36,400 bases of DNA from Actinomycetota bacterium. GTDB lineage: Bacteria; Actinomycetota; Geothermincolia; Geothermincolales; RBG-13-55-18. Location of the stretch: contig JACVJK010000016.1 in NCBI GenBank assembly GCA_015711955.1, forward strand, positions 1 through 36,400, in the 5' to 3' direction. The notes under the pieces were generated by a model that did no database searches, was not told the DNA's origin, and saw nothing but the letters and a program-made list of their open reading frames with translations. A program made the position numbers and the translations under genes. Position 1 is the stretch's first letter. Each line of letters starts with the position of its first letter. This document shows positions 16,165 through 24,486 of this stretch, piece by piece.

Positions 16165-17412
16165 ATGATGCTTCCAAGAGTCCCGGTTCAACCCAAGTCC
16201 CTTGAGGCCTACCGGCCCATAGTGGGAGACGAGGTTTTGGATGAGATAAAGTCCCTCGCCGAACCATTACAGGGGGCAAGGGTTCTGCACATCAACAGCA
16301 CCGCCCATGGAGGGGGCGTCGCCGAGATGCTTTACAGCTTGGTCCCCCTCATGAGCAGCGCTGGCTTGGAGGTGGAATGGCGCCTCATCCGCGGTGACCA
16401 AGACTTCTTCACCGTGACCAAGCTATTCCACAATGCCCTTCAGGGTATGGAAATACCCATCACCAACGAGATGAAGCTCAAATACCTCAACGTCATCGAG
16501 GAGAACGCCGCCGATTTTCAAGGTGAATACGACTTCGTGATGGTGCACGATCCCCAACCCTGTGCCCTGATCGCGGGCCTCATCAACACCCCTGCTAGAC
16601 GGGGCAAGTGGATATGGCGTTGCCACATCGACACCACCTACGCCAACGATGAGGTGTGGGAATTCTTAGTACCTTACATAGAGTTGTACGACGCGGTGGT
16701 GTTCACAAAGGAGGACTACATAAAAACTCCCCTGAAGGTGGGGGTGAAGGCCTTCATCACGCCCTCCATCGATCCCTTGAGCCCCAAGAACATAATCCCC
16801 GAAAAGAGGGTGCAGTCGGATATCGCTCGCCGCTACGGCGTGGATGAGAACCGTCCCATAATGCTGCAGGTCTCTCGCTTCGACCCGTGGAAAGACCCGC
16901 TGGGTCTGGTGGACTGTTATCGCGAGGTCAAGAAGACTCACCGAGATGTGCAGCTGGTTTACCTGGCTTCCATGGCCGACGACGACCCCGAGGGATGGCA
17001 TTATTATGAGAAGACCAGCCAATACGCCGGAAATGATCCGGACATCTTTCTCCTATCCAACCTCCAAGGCATAGGCAACGTGGAGGTGAGCGCCTTCCAA
17101 GCCATGGCCACAGTGGTGCTGCAAAAATCCATCCGGGAAGGTTTCGGACTGACGGTAACCGAGGCCATGTGGAAGAGAAAACCCGTCGTGGGCGGCGGCG
17201 TGGGTGGCATCCTGCTTCAAGTGGACGACGGCGTAAACGGGTTCTTGGTAAAAAGCGTCTCGCAAGCGGCGGAGAAGGTGAGGTTGCTACTGGACAGTCC
17301 CTCGTTGGCGACAAGAATGGGAGAGGCCGGACACGAAAAAGTGAGACGCAACTTTCTCACTCCCCATCACATCAGAAACTACCTACGCCTATTCAGGGCC
17401 TTGGTCGGCTGA
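16165..17412 (+). CDS. treT: Trehalose glycosyltransferring synthase
   Basis: GT4 glycosyltransferase that makes trehalose reversibly in one step from nucleotide-diphospho-glucose and glucose. The N-terminal VLHINSTAHGGGVAEMLYSLVPLM (about 38-61, ends only) is characteristic of TreT and related trehalose phosphorylase/synthases. The GT4 donor site is represented by QVSRFDPWKDPLGL and by the REGFGLTVTEAMWKRKPVVGG segment near the C-terminus. 415 aa is normal. AAGGAGG lies so close that the second of two consecutive ATGs (16168) is the likelier start. TreT is known from Thermococcus, Thermoproteus and several bacteria. Here it neighbours otsA, giving a second trehalose route. Confidence 0.9.
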   Translation: MMLPRVPVQPKSLEAYRPIVGDEVLDEIKSLAEPLQGARVLHINSTAHGGGVAEMLYSLVPLMSSAGLEVEWRLIRGDQDFFTVTKLFHNALQGMEIPITNEMKLKYLNVIEENAADFQGEYDFVMVHDPQPCALIAGLINTPARRGKWIWRCHIDTTYANDEVWEFLVPYIELYDAVVFTKEDYIKTPLKVGVKAFITPSIDPLSPKNIIPEKRVQSDIARRYGVDENRPIMLQVSRFDPWKDPLGLVDCYREVKKTHRDVQLVYLASMADDDPEGWHYYEKTSQYAGNDPDIFLLSNLQGIGNVEVSAFQAMATVVLQKSIREGFGLTVTEAMWKRKPVVGGGVGGILLQVDDGVNGFLVKSVSQAAEKVRLLLDSPSLATRMGEAGHEKVRRNFLTPHHIRNYLRLFRALVG

Positions 17413-17899
17413 ACAGCTACGAAAGTCAGATCGCTTTTCTCCGACTTCATGTGCGGCTTTTTCCGAAGGTGATCACGGCCCAAGTCCGTGCCCATCCCCA
17501 TCGGACACCTTTTGATCGGGCCTCCCCTCGGCATGGCTTGCGATCCTTCCCTTGAGAGGTTAAATTCTGGTGTTCTTTTTAGCCAGTCCGCAAGGGTGCC
17601 CCCCGACTCCTCCCATCTCACGCGGGCAGGTTATGGGACTTTTCCAAGACCGTCCCCAAGTACGCCCCTCGATCGGCCTCCCAAGTCGGGCCTCATGATC
17701 CTCCCTCAAGGCGTTGGTTGCAGGGCTAACTTTACTGGAAATGCGCCAAACCATTTTCCCAGAAACCTTTCATGAGATCCTTGCGGCAACCCTTCGCCGT
17801 ACCGATTTTAAAACTTTTGGAATTTTATGGTTGACCACGCATTAAGCTTCCATTCCATGGAAAGGGACGGTGATATACTCTTTAGTGGGGAGGTGAAAG
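17413..17899. other. 487-bp spacer between treT and otsA, with otsA promoter elements
   Basis: No gene seen. Near the 3' end is an extended -10 type element TGATATACT (17871-17879), 10 nt before the otsA ribosome binding site. Immediately upstream is a 10-bp palindrome TTCCATGGAA (17853-17862), located where a regulator could sit between -35 and -10. The rest shows only weak short hairpins. Confidence 0.45.
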
Positions 17900-19492
17900 G
17901 TGGAACTGGATCAGCTGAAACCGGAAACCGCCACCCCGCGCCAGGTAAGGCAGTATCTGCGCGACAAGCTCGTCGTCATCGCCTCCAACCGAGGTCCGGT
18001 TGAGTTCAGGCGGGTGGAAAATGGCATCATAAAGCCCTTCAGAGGTGCGGGAGGATTGGTCAGCGCCATGTCCACCGCCCTCACAGCCACCGACGCGGTG
18101 TGGATCTCGGTAGCCCGCACCCGGGAGGATGTAATAACCGCCCTTGCCTATCCCAAGCGCAGGATCCCCATGCCCCTGGAAAACCCACAATACTTCTTGC
18201 GCTTCTTGGTCACGGATAAAAGGGAGTTCCACCTTTACTACAACGTGGTGAGCAACTCGGTTCTTTGGTATCTGAACCACTACATGTTGGACCTAACGGG
18301 AAATCCCTGTTTCGACGATGAATTCCACACGGCGTGGAAGGAAGGCTATAGGAAGGTCAACCGGCTTTTCGCCGACGAGATCGTTAAGGAGGTGCGAGCA
18401 CAGGGGAAGAAGCCCCTCATATTCCTGCAAGATTACCATCTTTACCTCTGCGCCTCCCACATTAGAAGCCGTCTTCCCGAGGCTCTCATCCATCACTTCA
18501 CACACAGCCCATGGGTGGAACCGGACTATCTCAAATTCTTGCCAACGGGCTATAGAAGGGAAATCCTGGAAGGTATGCTGTCCTGTGACGTGGTGGGCTT
18601 CCACACCCGACAATACGCCGAAAACTTCCTCCGCTGTTGTGAGGAGAGCGACGTCCTCCATCTAAAGGTGGACAGCAAGAGGGGAATGGTGGTGCGAGAC
18701 GGGCGCCTCACCTTCGTCCGCCATTATCCCATCTCCATAGATCACGAAGCCCTGGAGAAGCTCGCCATGCGCCCAGAGGTGGAGTTGCATCGAAAGAGAC
18801 TGCGAAAGATAGCCGGGGAGAGAAAGATTCTATTGAGGGTGGACCGGGTGGAGCCCACCAAGAACATCTTGAGAGGGCTCAAAGCCTACAGGTTATTTTT
18901 GCGCCACCATCCCGAGTGGCACGAAAAGGTGATCTTTTTCCACTTCCTTTACCCTTCCCGACAGGAATTGCACGAATACCGAAACCTGCGCCGGGAAATC
19001 GAGGAAGAGGTTCACTCCATCAACAGGGAATTTGGGACCCTTGAATGGGACCCTGTCTACCTGGAGATAGAGGACAATTACCTCCGATCCATAGCCGGCC
19101 TGATGGAGTTCGACGTCTTGGTCGTGAACCCGGTGATGGACGGCATGAACCTGGTGGCCAAGGAGGGGGCGGTGCTCAACCGGAAAAACGGCATAATCAT
19201 AATTTCCACCCGGGCAGGGGTATGGGGAGAGTTGAAAGGAGCTGCCATACCAGTGAATCCTTTAGACGTGATGGAACTGGCCGAAGCCATGAGGACGGCA
19301 TTGAGAATGGGGGAAAGAAGAAAGAAGGCGCTTTCCCGCAAGGCACGGCAAGTGGTGGAATCCAACACCTCCTTCAACTGGTTCCTCCAGCAAATGAGGG
19401 CCTTACAAAGAGCGGAGAAGGAAAGAGGAAAAGGCACGGTCCCCGAGGAACCTCCGGTCCCTCCCCTTCCCAGATACGAACATTTCGACTAA
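17900..19492 (+). CDS. otsA: Alpha,alpha-trehalose-6-phosphate synthase
   Basis: GT20 enzyme that joins UDP- or ADP-glucose to glucose 6-phosphate. Visible landmarks are ASNRGPVEF (28-36), FRGAGGLVSAM (47-57), FLQDYHLYL, FTHSPWVEP, a DRVEPTKNILRGLKAY segment and the donor-binding NPVMDGMNLVAKE near residue 420. 530 aa is longer than E. coli OtsA (474) because of a Lys/Arg/Pro-rich tail. The start is GTG with a near-perfect GGAGGTGA 3-6 nt upstream. Together with otsB (10212-10985, opposite strand) it completes the two-step pathway. Confidence 0.95.
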   Translation: MELDQLKPETATPRQVRQYLRDKLVVIASNRGPVEFRRVENGIIKPFRGAGGLVSAMSTALTATDAVWISVARTREDVITALAYPKRRIPMPLENPQYFLRFLVTDKREFHLYYNVVSNSVLWYLNHYMLDLTGNPCFDDEFHTAWKEGYRKVNRLFADEIVKEVRAQGKKPLIFLQDYHLYLCASHIRSRLPEALIHHFTHSPWVEPDYLKFLPTGYRREILEGMLSCDVVGFHTRQYAENFLRCCEESDVLHLKVDSKRGMVVRDGRLTFVRHYPISIDHEALEKLAMRPEVELHRKRLRKIAGERKILLRVDRVEPTKNILRGLKAYRLFLRHHPEWHEKVIFFHFLYPSRQELHEYRNLRREIEEEVHSINREFGTLEWDPVYLEIEDNYLRSIAGLMEFDVLVVNPVMDGMNLVAKEGAVLNRKNGIIIISTRAGVWGELKGAAIPVNPLDVMELAEAMRTALRMGERRKKALSRKARQVVESNTSFNWFLQQMRALQRAEKERGKGTVPEEPPVPPLPRYEHFD

Positions 19493-19759
19493 GCCCCCCT
19501 TAATGCCCCCGCGAGAAGAGATTGGGGGCGCTGTCTCGCACAACGCAAACGACCTCGGCCCCAAAGAGGGCGATCTCAGATTCTCCGTAAGGGTATGGCA
19601 GTCATATAAACTTGGTATCATACTGTGAGCGCCACTGCGGAACCCGCGACAGAAGACCCCCAGTTCACCTTCAAGCAAGCCCACTCTTAACGTGCTCGAA
19701 AGCCGGCAGAAACACGAGTGAGCGAAAAGTGAGAAGGTTTACGCCCGCAAGCCTCAGCC

Positions 19760-20566
19760 TCATCCGGCCCCTTGTCCCGGCGAGGGAATCACGGGGTAAG
19801 GGGGCAACGAGCGCTTGAAGGTTGACCTCTCCATCATGGAACGTACCTTCTTTACCAGCTCCGAGGGAAAACCCTGCGCCACGACCTGCTCCTCGCTCAT
19901 GTTCAGGTCCACCAAACGGTACAGTATGGCATCGGCATCCCGGTAGGAGACCCCCATTTCGCCCTCGTCCGTCTGGCCTTCCCATAAGTCCGCGGTAGGG
20001 GGCTTCTCGATGATCTTGTCAGGCACCCCTAAATGGTAGGCAAGTCGGCGTACTTGGGTCTTGTAAAGCCCGCCCAAGGGGGTGAAGGCGCAGGCCATGT
20101 CCCCCCACAGAGTGGTGTAGCCGAGGAGGGATTCGGTACGGTTCCCCGTTCCCATCACCAAGGCGTCATGGGCTTCCGATTGATCGTAAAGCACCGCCAT
20201 GCGCACGCGAGCCATGAAATTGCCCCTTCTGCGGCGGTCTGCCTCGGGAAACAGGGAGAAATAGGCGTCCACCACGGGGGATATGTCCACCGAGTTGGGC
20301 ACCAGTCCCAGACGCTCACAAACCAGTCGCGCGTCCTCCAGGCTTTCCGGACTGCTGGTACGGTAAGGGAGGATGAAAGGGATCATCCGTTCTCTCCCCA
20401 GTGCTCTTACACCAAGAAAGGCTGAGGTGGCGGAGTCAAGCCCGCCGGACAAACCAAACACCAAACCGCTCCTGCCGGCCCTTTCCAGTTGCTCCGCGAT
20501 GAAGGAACAGATGTGTTCCGCCACCTCTTCCCAATTCAGCTCCGGTACTCCGTCCTGAACCGACAT
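19760..20566 (-). CDS. nadE: NH3-dependent NAD(+) synthetase
   Basis: Amidates nicotinic acid adenine dinucleotide to NAD using ATP and ammonia. The N-type PP-loop SGGLDS lies at 40-45. Later motifs are GNFMARVRMAVLYD, MGTGNRTESLLGYTTLWGD and EKPPTADLWEGQTDE, all typical of NadE. There is no N-terminal nitrilase/glutaminase domain, so it should use free ammonia or an unlinked glutaminase. 268 aa from the ATG at 20566, chosen because GGAGG lies 6 nt upstream; the frame is open 12 codons further. Convergent with otsA and divergent from the UDP-sugar dehydrogenase gene. Confidence 0.95.
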   Translation of the reverse strand: MSVQDGVPELNWEEVAEHICSFIAEQLERAGRSGLVFGLSGGLDSATSAFLGVRALGRERMIPFILPYRTSSPESLEDARLVCERLGLVPNSVDISPVVDAYFSLFPEADRRRRGNFMARVRMAVLYDQSEAHDALVMGTGNRTESLLGYTTLWGDMACAFTPLGGLYKTQVRRLAYHLGVPDKIIEKPPTADLWEGQTDEGEMGVSYRDADAILYRLVDLNMSEEQVVAQGFPSELVKKVRSMMERSTFKRSLPPYPVIPSPGQGAG

Positions 20567-20984
20567 CGAATCCCTCCACCAGGAAATCGCATCACCGGGC
20601 ACGCCAACCTCGGCCGGAAAATTTTACGATTCACAGGAAAAGAATTCGCGATGCTCGGTGAATCCACGCAGATCATCCCCCCGAGCTCCGCTTCTTTTCC
20701 CTACATCTTCCATACCTGACATCAATGGAAAGGGGTGATGCCAGCCGATATCCTTCAGTCACCTCGCAAAACGTCTGCTTTGATCATATCATGGGGCCTC
20801 TTTTCATGATTTCGCTCTCACCGAAAAATGGAGTTACGAACCTTTGTCCTGCCCCTGGGATCAACGAAAGCCCAAAAAGTAAGCTCGGCCAGCATTCTAA
20901 ACCCTGAACCCCCTTGGTGTTTTCTTGGACCCTGAATTAAAATCGCCCTGGGGTGGGGCAGTAAGACAAAAGGGGAGGTCATCA
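20567..20984. other. 418-bp divergent spacer between nadE and the UDP-sugar dehydrogenase
   Basis: No gene recognised. It holds the promoter candidate described separately (20914-20943) and the ribosome binding site of the downstream gene. I compared it with riboswitch cores known to me and found none. Confidence 0.45.
20914..20943 (+). promoter_or_regulatory. Sigma-A type promoter candidate for the UDP-sugar dehydrogenase gene
   Basis: TTGGTG (20914-20919), an 18-bp spacer and TAAAAT (20938-20943). Transcription would start near 20950, about 35 nt ahead of the ATG and upstream of GGGGAGGT. Confidence 0.5.
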
Positions 20985-22340
20985 ATGGGGCTTCGAGAGA
21001 GAGTGGAGTCGCGAACATCCCCAGTGGGTGTCGTGGGCCTCGGTTACGTGGGGGTTCCCCTGGCCATAGCTGCCGCCGAAGCAGGCTTCACCGTACACGG
21101 GGTGGACGTCGACCACGAGAGGGTTGACCTTCTTAAGAGGGGGAAACATTGTCCGGAAGGAACGGACGTAGAGCTCATGACTCAACTCGTGGTGGAGGGC
21201 AGACTGCATATCCACCACGATCCCGGAGTGCTGACCCATTGCGAGATAATCTGCATATGCGTGCCCACCCCCTTAACTCGCACCAGGGAACCGGATATCT
21301 CTTACATACAGAAGGCCTCGGATATGATCTCAGAGTCCCTGAGTCAGGGGCCTGAGGAGAGGTTAGTGGTTTTGGAATCCACGTCCTTCCCGGGAACCAC
21401 TCGTGAGGTGGTCCTGCCTCGATTGATGCGCAGCGGCAGAACCCTCTGCTCTGACTTTCACCTGGCTTTCTCCCCCGAGCGAGTGGATCCAGGAAACAGG
21501 ACTTGGAACCTGAAAAACACGCCCAAGTTGGTAGGAGGGCTCAACGGTTGCTGCGGGCGGGCAGCAGCGACTTTTTACTCCTGTTTTGTGGACAAGGTCG
21601 TGGAAGTGAGCAACCCCGAGACAGCCGAGATGGCCAAGTTGCTGGAGAACATCTTCAGGGGAGTGAACATAGCCCTGGTAAACGAGTTGTGGATGCTGTG
21701 CGAACGGATGGGTCTGGACGTCTGGGAAGTCATTGAGGCTGCCTCCACAAAGCCTTTCGGTTTCATGACTTTCTGGCCGGGACCAGGTCTGGGGGGACAC
21801 TGCATACCCGTGGATCCCTTCTACCTTTCCTGGAAGGCCAGGGAGTATGACTTCCAGACGGAATTCATAGAGCTGGCGGGGAAGATCAACACCTCCATGC
21901 CCTATTTCGTGGTCGGGCTTATCGGGAGGGCCCTAAACCGGGAAGGACGATGCCTCAGGGGCGCCACGGTGGGCATCGTTGGAGTGGCGTACAAACCAGG
22001 AGTTTCCGACACGCGAGAGACCCCTGCCGCCAAGGTGATGGAGCTGCTCCATAAAGAGGGGGCACGCGTCCTTTACCATGATCCTTACGTACCCGAGTTC
22101 AAATTACTGGGAAACAAGCTCTTCAGTGAACCCTTGGAGAAACTCATCGCCTCCAGCGACTGTTTGGCCATCCTAACCGACCATCCCGGCGTGGATTACC
22201 GCCTGCTTATGGACTCGGAAATCCCCGTGGTGGACACCCGAAACGCCATGCGCAGGCATGGACGAGCCTTGGGCAAGGGAGATCCTTCCGGGAAGGAGGT
22301 TAAACCCAAGACCGGGACCACCGAGATCCAGTCTCCATGA
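20985..22340 (+). CDS. Nucleotide-sugar dehydrogenase (UDP-N-acetylhexosamine 6-dehydrogenase type)
   Basis: NAD-dependent two-step oxidation of a UDP-sugar to the uronate, for surface polysaccharide synthesis. The Rossmann motif GVVGLGYVGVPLA starts near residue 15. The catalytic cysteine is C273 in GLGGHCIPVDPFYLSW, a wording typical of the WbpA/WecC/VipA branch rather than UDP-glucose dehydrogenase. The C-terminal domain has GVAYKPGVSDTRETPA. 451 aa is normal. The ATG at 20985 is preferred because GGGGAGGT is upstream; the frame is open 20 codons more. No glycosyltransferase cluster is adjacent, so the product's destination is not known. Confidence 0.9.
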   Translation: MGLRERVESRTSPVGVVGLGYVGVPLAIAAAEAGFTVHGVDVDHERVDLLKRGKHCPEGTDVELMTQLVVEGRLHIHHDPGVLTHCEIICICVPTPLTRTREPDISYIQKASDMISESLSQGPEERLVVLESTSFPGTTREVVLPRLMRSGRTLCSDFHLAFSPERVDPGNRTWNLKNTPKLVGGLNGCCGRAAATFYSCFVDKVVEVSNPETAEMAKLLENIFRGVNIALVNELWMLCERMGLDVWEVIEAASTKPFGFMTFWPGPGLGGHCIPVDPFYLSWKAREYDFQTEFIELAGKINTSMPYFVVGLIGRALNREGRCLRGATVGIVGVAYKPGVSDTRETPAAKVMELLHKEGARVLYHDPYVPEFKLLGNKLFSEPLEKLIASSDCLAILTDHPGVDYRLLMDSEIPVVDTRNAMRRHGRALGKGDPSGKEVKPKTGTTEIQSP

Positions 22341-22395
22341 AGGAGGTTCCGACCATCCCCCCGCAACTCACGTCCTCACGCGTACAAGGACACCA

Positions 22396-22420
22396 AAGGC
22401 CCAGGGTCATTATGGGCCTT
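22396..22420 (+). terminator. Hairpin between convergent genes, possible terminator
   Basis: AAGGCCCA and TGGGCCTT form a perfect 8-bp stem with a 9-nt loop, 55 nt after the dehydrogenase stop. No T-run follows on either strand. An alternative overlapping pairing GGGTC/GACCC exists. Termination is plausible but not certain. Confidence 0.35.
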
Positions 22421-22532
22421 GACCCCCTGGAGCGATAATTTGAACAACATGGGTGATAGGGCCTTCGTCCACCACTGGTCGCCTCGATGCGGAGTTTGAA
22501 TCCCGTATGAGGGCTGGTCAACGCCTTAGCTC

Positions 22533-24068
22533 TCAGTCTTGGGGTCCCGAGAGCTCCGGCTCCATCAAAGGCCTGGCCCTTCCCATCGGGTCGAATTGAG
22601 GCTTGAGCACGAAAACCACCCAACCGTGACCGAAGCGCTGGGGTTTGTAACGTGGGTCCTTGTAAAGCTTTGCCATTTCCCACACTAATTCTCTTTCGGT
22701 GAATGGGTAGCAGTCCAGGAACTTGTTGAGGATCACATACTCGGCACCGTAGGTGTCTCCGTCGAATTGAAAGATGAGCTCTCTCTGCGCTAGATGGGGA
22801 ACCACGGGATCTTGGGCACATACCGAGGCATCGGGGGGTATCATCGAGACTATCTGATGACCCGTCCTTTCCAGCGGGCTCAAACGATAAAAGTTAGGGT
22901 CGAACAGGGTTTTAGTGGAGCGGGCCAGAGTGAAGGGGGATTGTAAAAGCGCCAGCAAAACGCACACTGAAATCGCTAACTTCTGGAGGTCCACTCTCTT
23001 TCCTCTTTTCTCCAGAAACCGCTGCAATCTAGGAATACTTTCCAATACAGAGAAGATGAATATGGGTGCGTAGATGGCGTGATAATGTCTCAACAGTTCC
23101 CAGTGGGGAAAGAAGTTCGAAAGCAGGTGTTGGTAAAGGGCCGGTATGGCCACCAGGGCGAAGGGGCCCAGGAAGAACAATCCGGCGAAGGGTAGCACCA
23201 AAAAGAGGAGGAGTTTGGTCTTGTGATACGGCAGGAAGGTTTCCCGAATCAAAACCCAAGGATGGGTGAGCAGGTATTTGCCCACTTCCACCCAGTTTTC
23301 CCCCAAATGTGAATAATACTTGAAATAGAAATAATTCTGGCCGGCGGATAGGGCGGGCATCATCACCTGGGTGACGGCGTAGAACCAGCCCAAGGAGATG
23401 ATGCATGTGACCAGACCTTCAAAGGGACGCTTACGGAATACCAGCACGTAAAGCCCAAGAAAAAGCACCAGTGGAGCCATGGTCTCCTTGACCATGAGGA
23501 GGAAAGGTAAGATAAGAAGGTAACCATTCCATTTCTGTCGATGAATGAAGAAATAGCTCAGGGCGATTAGGGGAACGGCGAAGGCCATCTCGTGGAAGTC
23601 GAAGAAGATCAACTCCATGGTTCCCCAGAAAAAAAGGTACACGAAAGCCAGACACAGCGCGCATATGCGGCTTTTCAGTTCTTTCAGGGCCACGTAATAC
23701 ACGGGAAGGCAGCCGAGCGCCACCACCACGGCCTGGATGATCAAAAGCATGCGGGGGTCTCTCCAGATCATGTAAAGGGGTACCACGAAGAAATAGATCA
23801 AATGGAAGTGGTCACCCAAGAGGGAGGGAACCATCCTCACCGTGTTGAATCCCAGCTCAAAACGAGAAAGCTGCCAGAAGTGTTGCGTGAAGATGCCCAG
23901 ATCCCAACCGTGAGACTGGAAGTTCCTGTGTTTTAGCAAACTTATGGCTACATAAAGGCACGTAAAAAACCCACACAGAACGTATATCCCGTAGCGCTTC
24001 AACCACGAAGACAAGCGGGGATGCTCCTCCCTGAAGACCAAATACCGCAGATACAGGCTGGCCAGCAA
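22533..24068 (-). CDS. DUF2079 family polytopic membrane protein
   Basis: A 511-residue integral membrane protein with about 10-12 hydrophobic segments. The N-terminal loop after the first helix, HRNFQSHGWDLGIFTQHFW, followed by GDHFHLIYF, is the DUF2079 signature; this family is thought to be related to GT-C glycosyltransferases (the acidic loop after TM1 resembles the GT-C catalytic loop), but activity is undemonstrated as far as I know. The C-terminal soluble part contains VCAQDPVVPHLAQRELIFQ and YVILNK, typical of these proteins. The start is TTG with GGAGG 8 nt upstream. It may act in surface glycan or lipid-linked sugar transfer with the convergent dehydrogenase gene. Confidence 0.85.
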   Translation of the reverse strand: MLASLYLRYLVFREEHPRLSSWLKRYGIYVLCGFFTCLYVAISLLKHRNFQSHGWDLGIFTQHFWQLSRFELGFNTVRMVPSLLGDHFHLIYFFVVPLYMIWRDPRMLLIIQAVVVALGCLPVYYVALKELKSRICALCLAFVYLFFWGTMELIFFDFHEMAFAVPLIALSYFFIHRQKWNGYLLILPFLLMVKETMAPLVLFLGLYVLVFRKRPFEGLVTCIISLGWFYAVTQVMMPALSAGQNYFYFKYYSHLGENWVEVGKYLLTHPWVLIRETFLPYHKTKLLLFLVLPFAGLFFLGPFALVAIPALYQHLLSNFFPHWELLRHYHAIYAPIFIFSVLESIPRLQRFLEKRGKRVDLQKLAISVCVLLALLQSPFTLARSTKTLFDPNFYRLSPLERTGHQIVSMIPPDASVCAQDPVVPHLAQRELIFQFDGDTYGAEYVILNKFLDCYPFTERELVWEMAKLYKDPRYKPQRFGHGWVVFVLKPQFDPMGRARPLMEPELSGPQD

Positions 24069-24479
24069 AGCCCCTTCCTCCTATTTCTCCTGGTGCCCCA
24101 ACTAACCTTTGTCCATTTCCCGGTGAACTTCGGAGGATGTCATGAATTTCGCTACCCGCCTCCCTCGTAAAAGCCATGCATCGTATCGGTGCACAAGCGT
24201 AGCTGGGGACCGACCCATCAAACGGTGTTATAATCTATTAATACAGAGGGACTTGCAAGCCAAGGGGGGTCCGACAAAACATAGAAGCAAAAACGTCGTT
24301 CTTCCACCCTTCGATGAATCCTTAACGAGGACTTTCCGTTTCAGGCATTTTAGTGTCGCCCGGCTTTCGAGTTATCGGTGAATTCTCGTGAATGAGGTGG
24401 AGATGGAAGCCTCTGAGGGTATACTTGCTCGACTTCGCTAAACTCGAGTTATCGGTGAATCCTCGTGAATGAGGTGGAG
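24069..24479. other. 411-bp divergent spacer with duplicated start region
   Basis: Between the DUF2079 gene (minus) and the kinase (plus). The right part is occupied by two 43-bp direct repeats and the short ORF described separately. AACGGTGTTATAATCTATTAA near 24221-24241 contains TATAAT (24229-24234), a possible -10 for the leader transcript. Confidence 0.45.
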
Positions 24480-24486
24480 ATGGAAG
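24367..24486 (+). repeat. Two 43-bp direct repeats covering a ribosome binding site and start codon
   Basis: Copy 1 is 24367-24409 and copy 2 is 24444-24486, offset 77 bp, with one mismatch (T versus C at 24384/24461). Each copy starts with TCGAGTTATCGG and ends with GAGGTGGAGATGGAAG, so each carries the same Shine-Dalgarno and ATG GAA G start. The second copy starts the histidine kinase, the first starts the 12-codon ORF. Confidence 0.9.
24403..24441 (+). CDS. 12-codon upstream ORF (possible leader peptide)
   Basis: ATG at 24403, preceded by the same GAGGTGGAG ribosome binding site as the kinase, encodes MEASEGILARLR and stops at TAA 24439-24441, 38 nt before the kinase ATG. The reading frame begins with the same Met-Glu as the kinase. 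It may be a regulatory leader ORF or simply the remnant of a duplication that cut off a former start. No attenuator hairpin is obvious between the two. Confidence 0.45.
   Translation: MEASEGILARLR

Noticed and set aside
22300-22821. 173-codon minus-strand frame at the end of the DUF2079 gene
   Set aside because: Out-of-frame shadow overlapping two real genes; Arg/Ser/Pro-rich with no motif.
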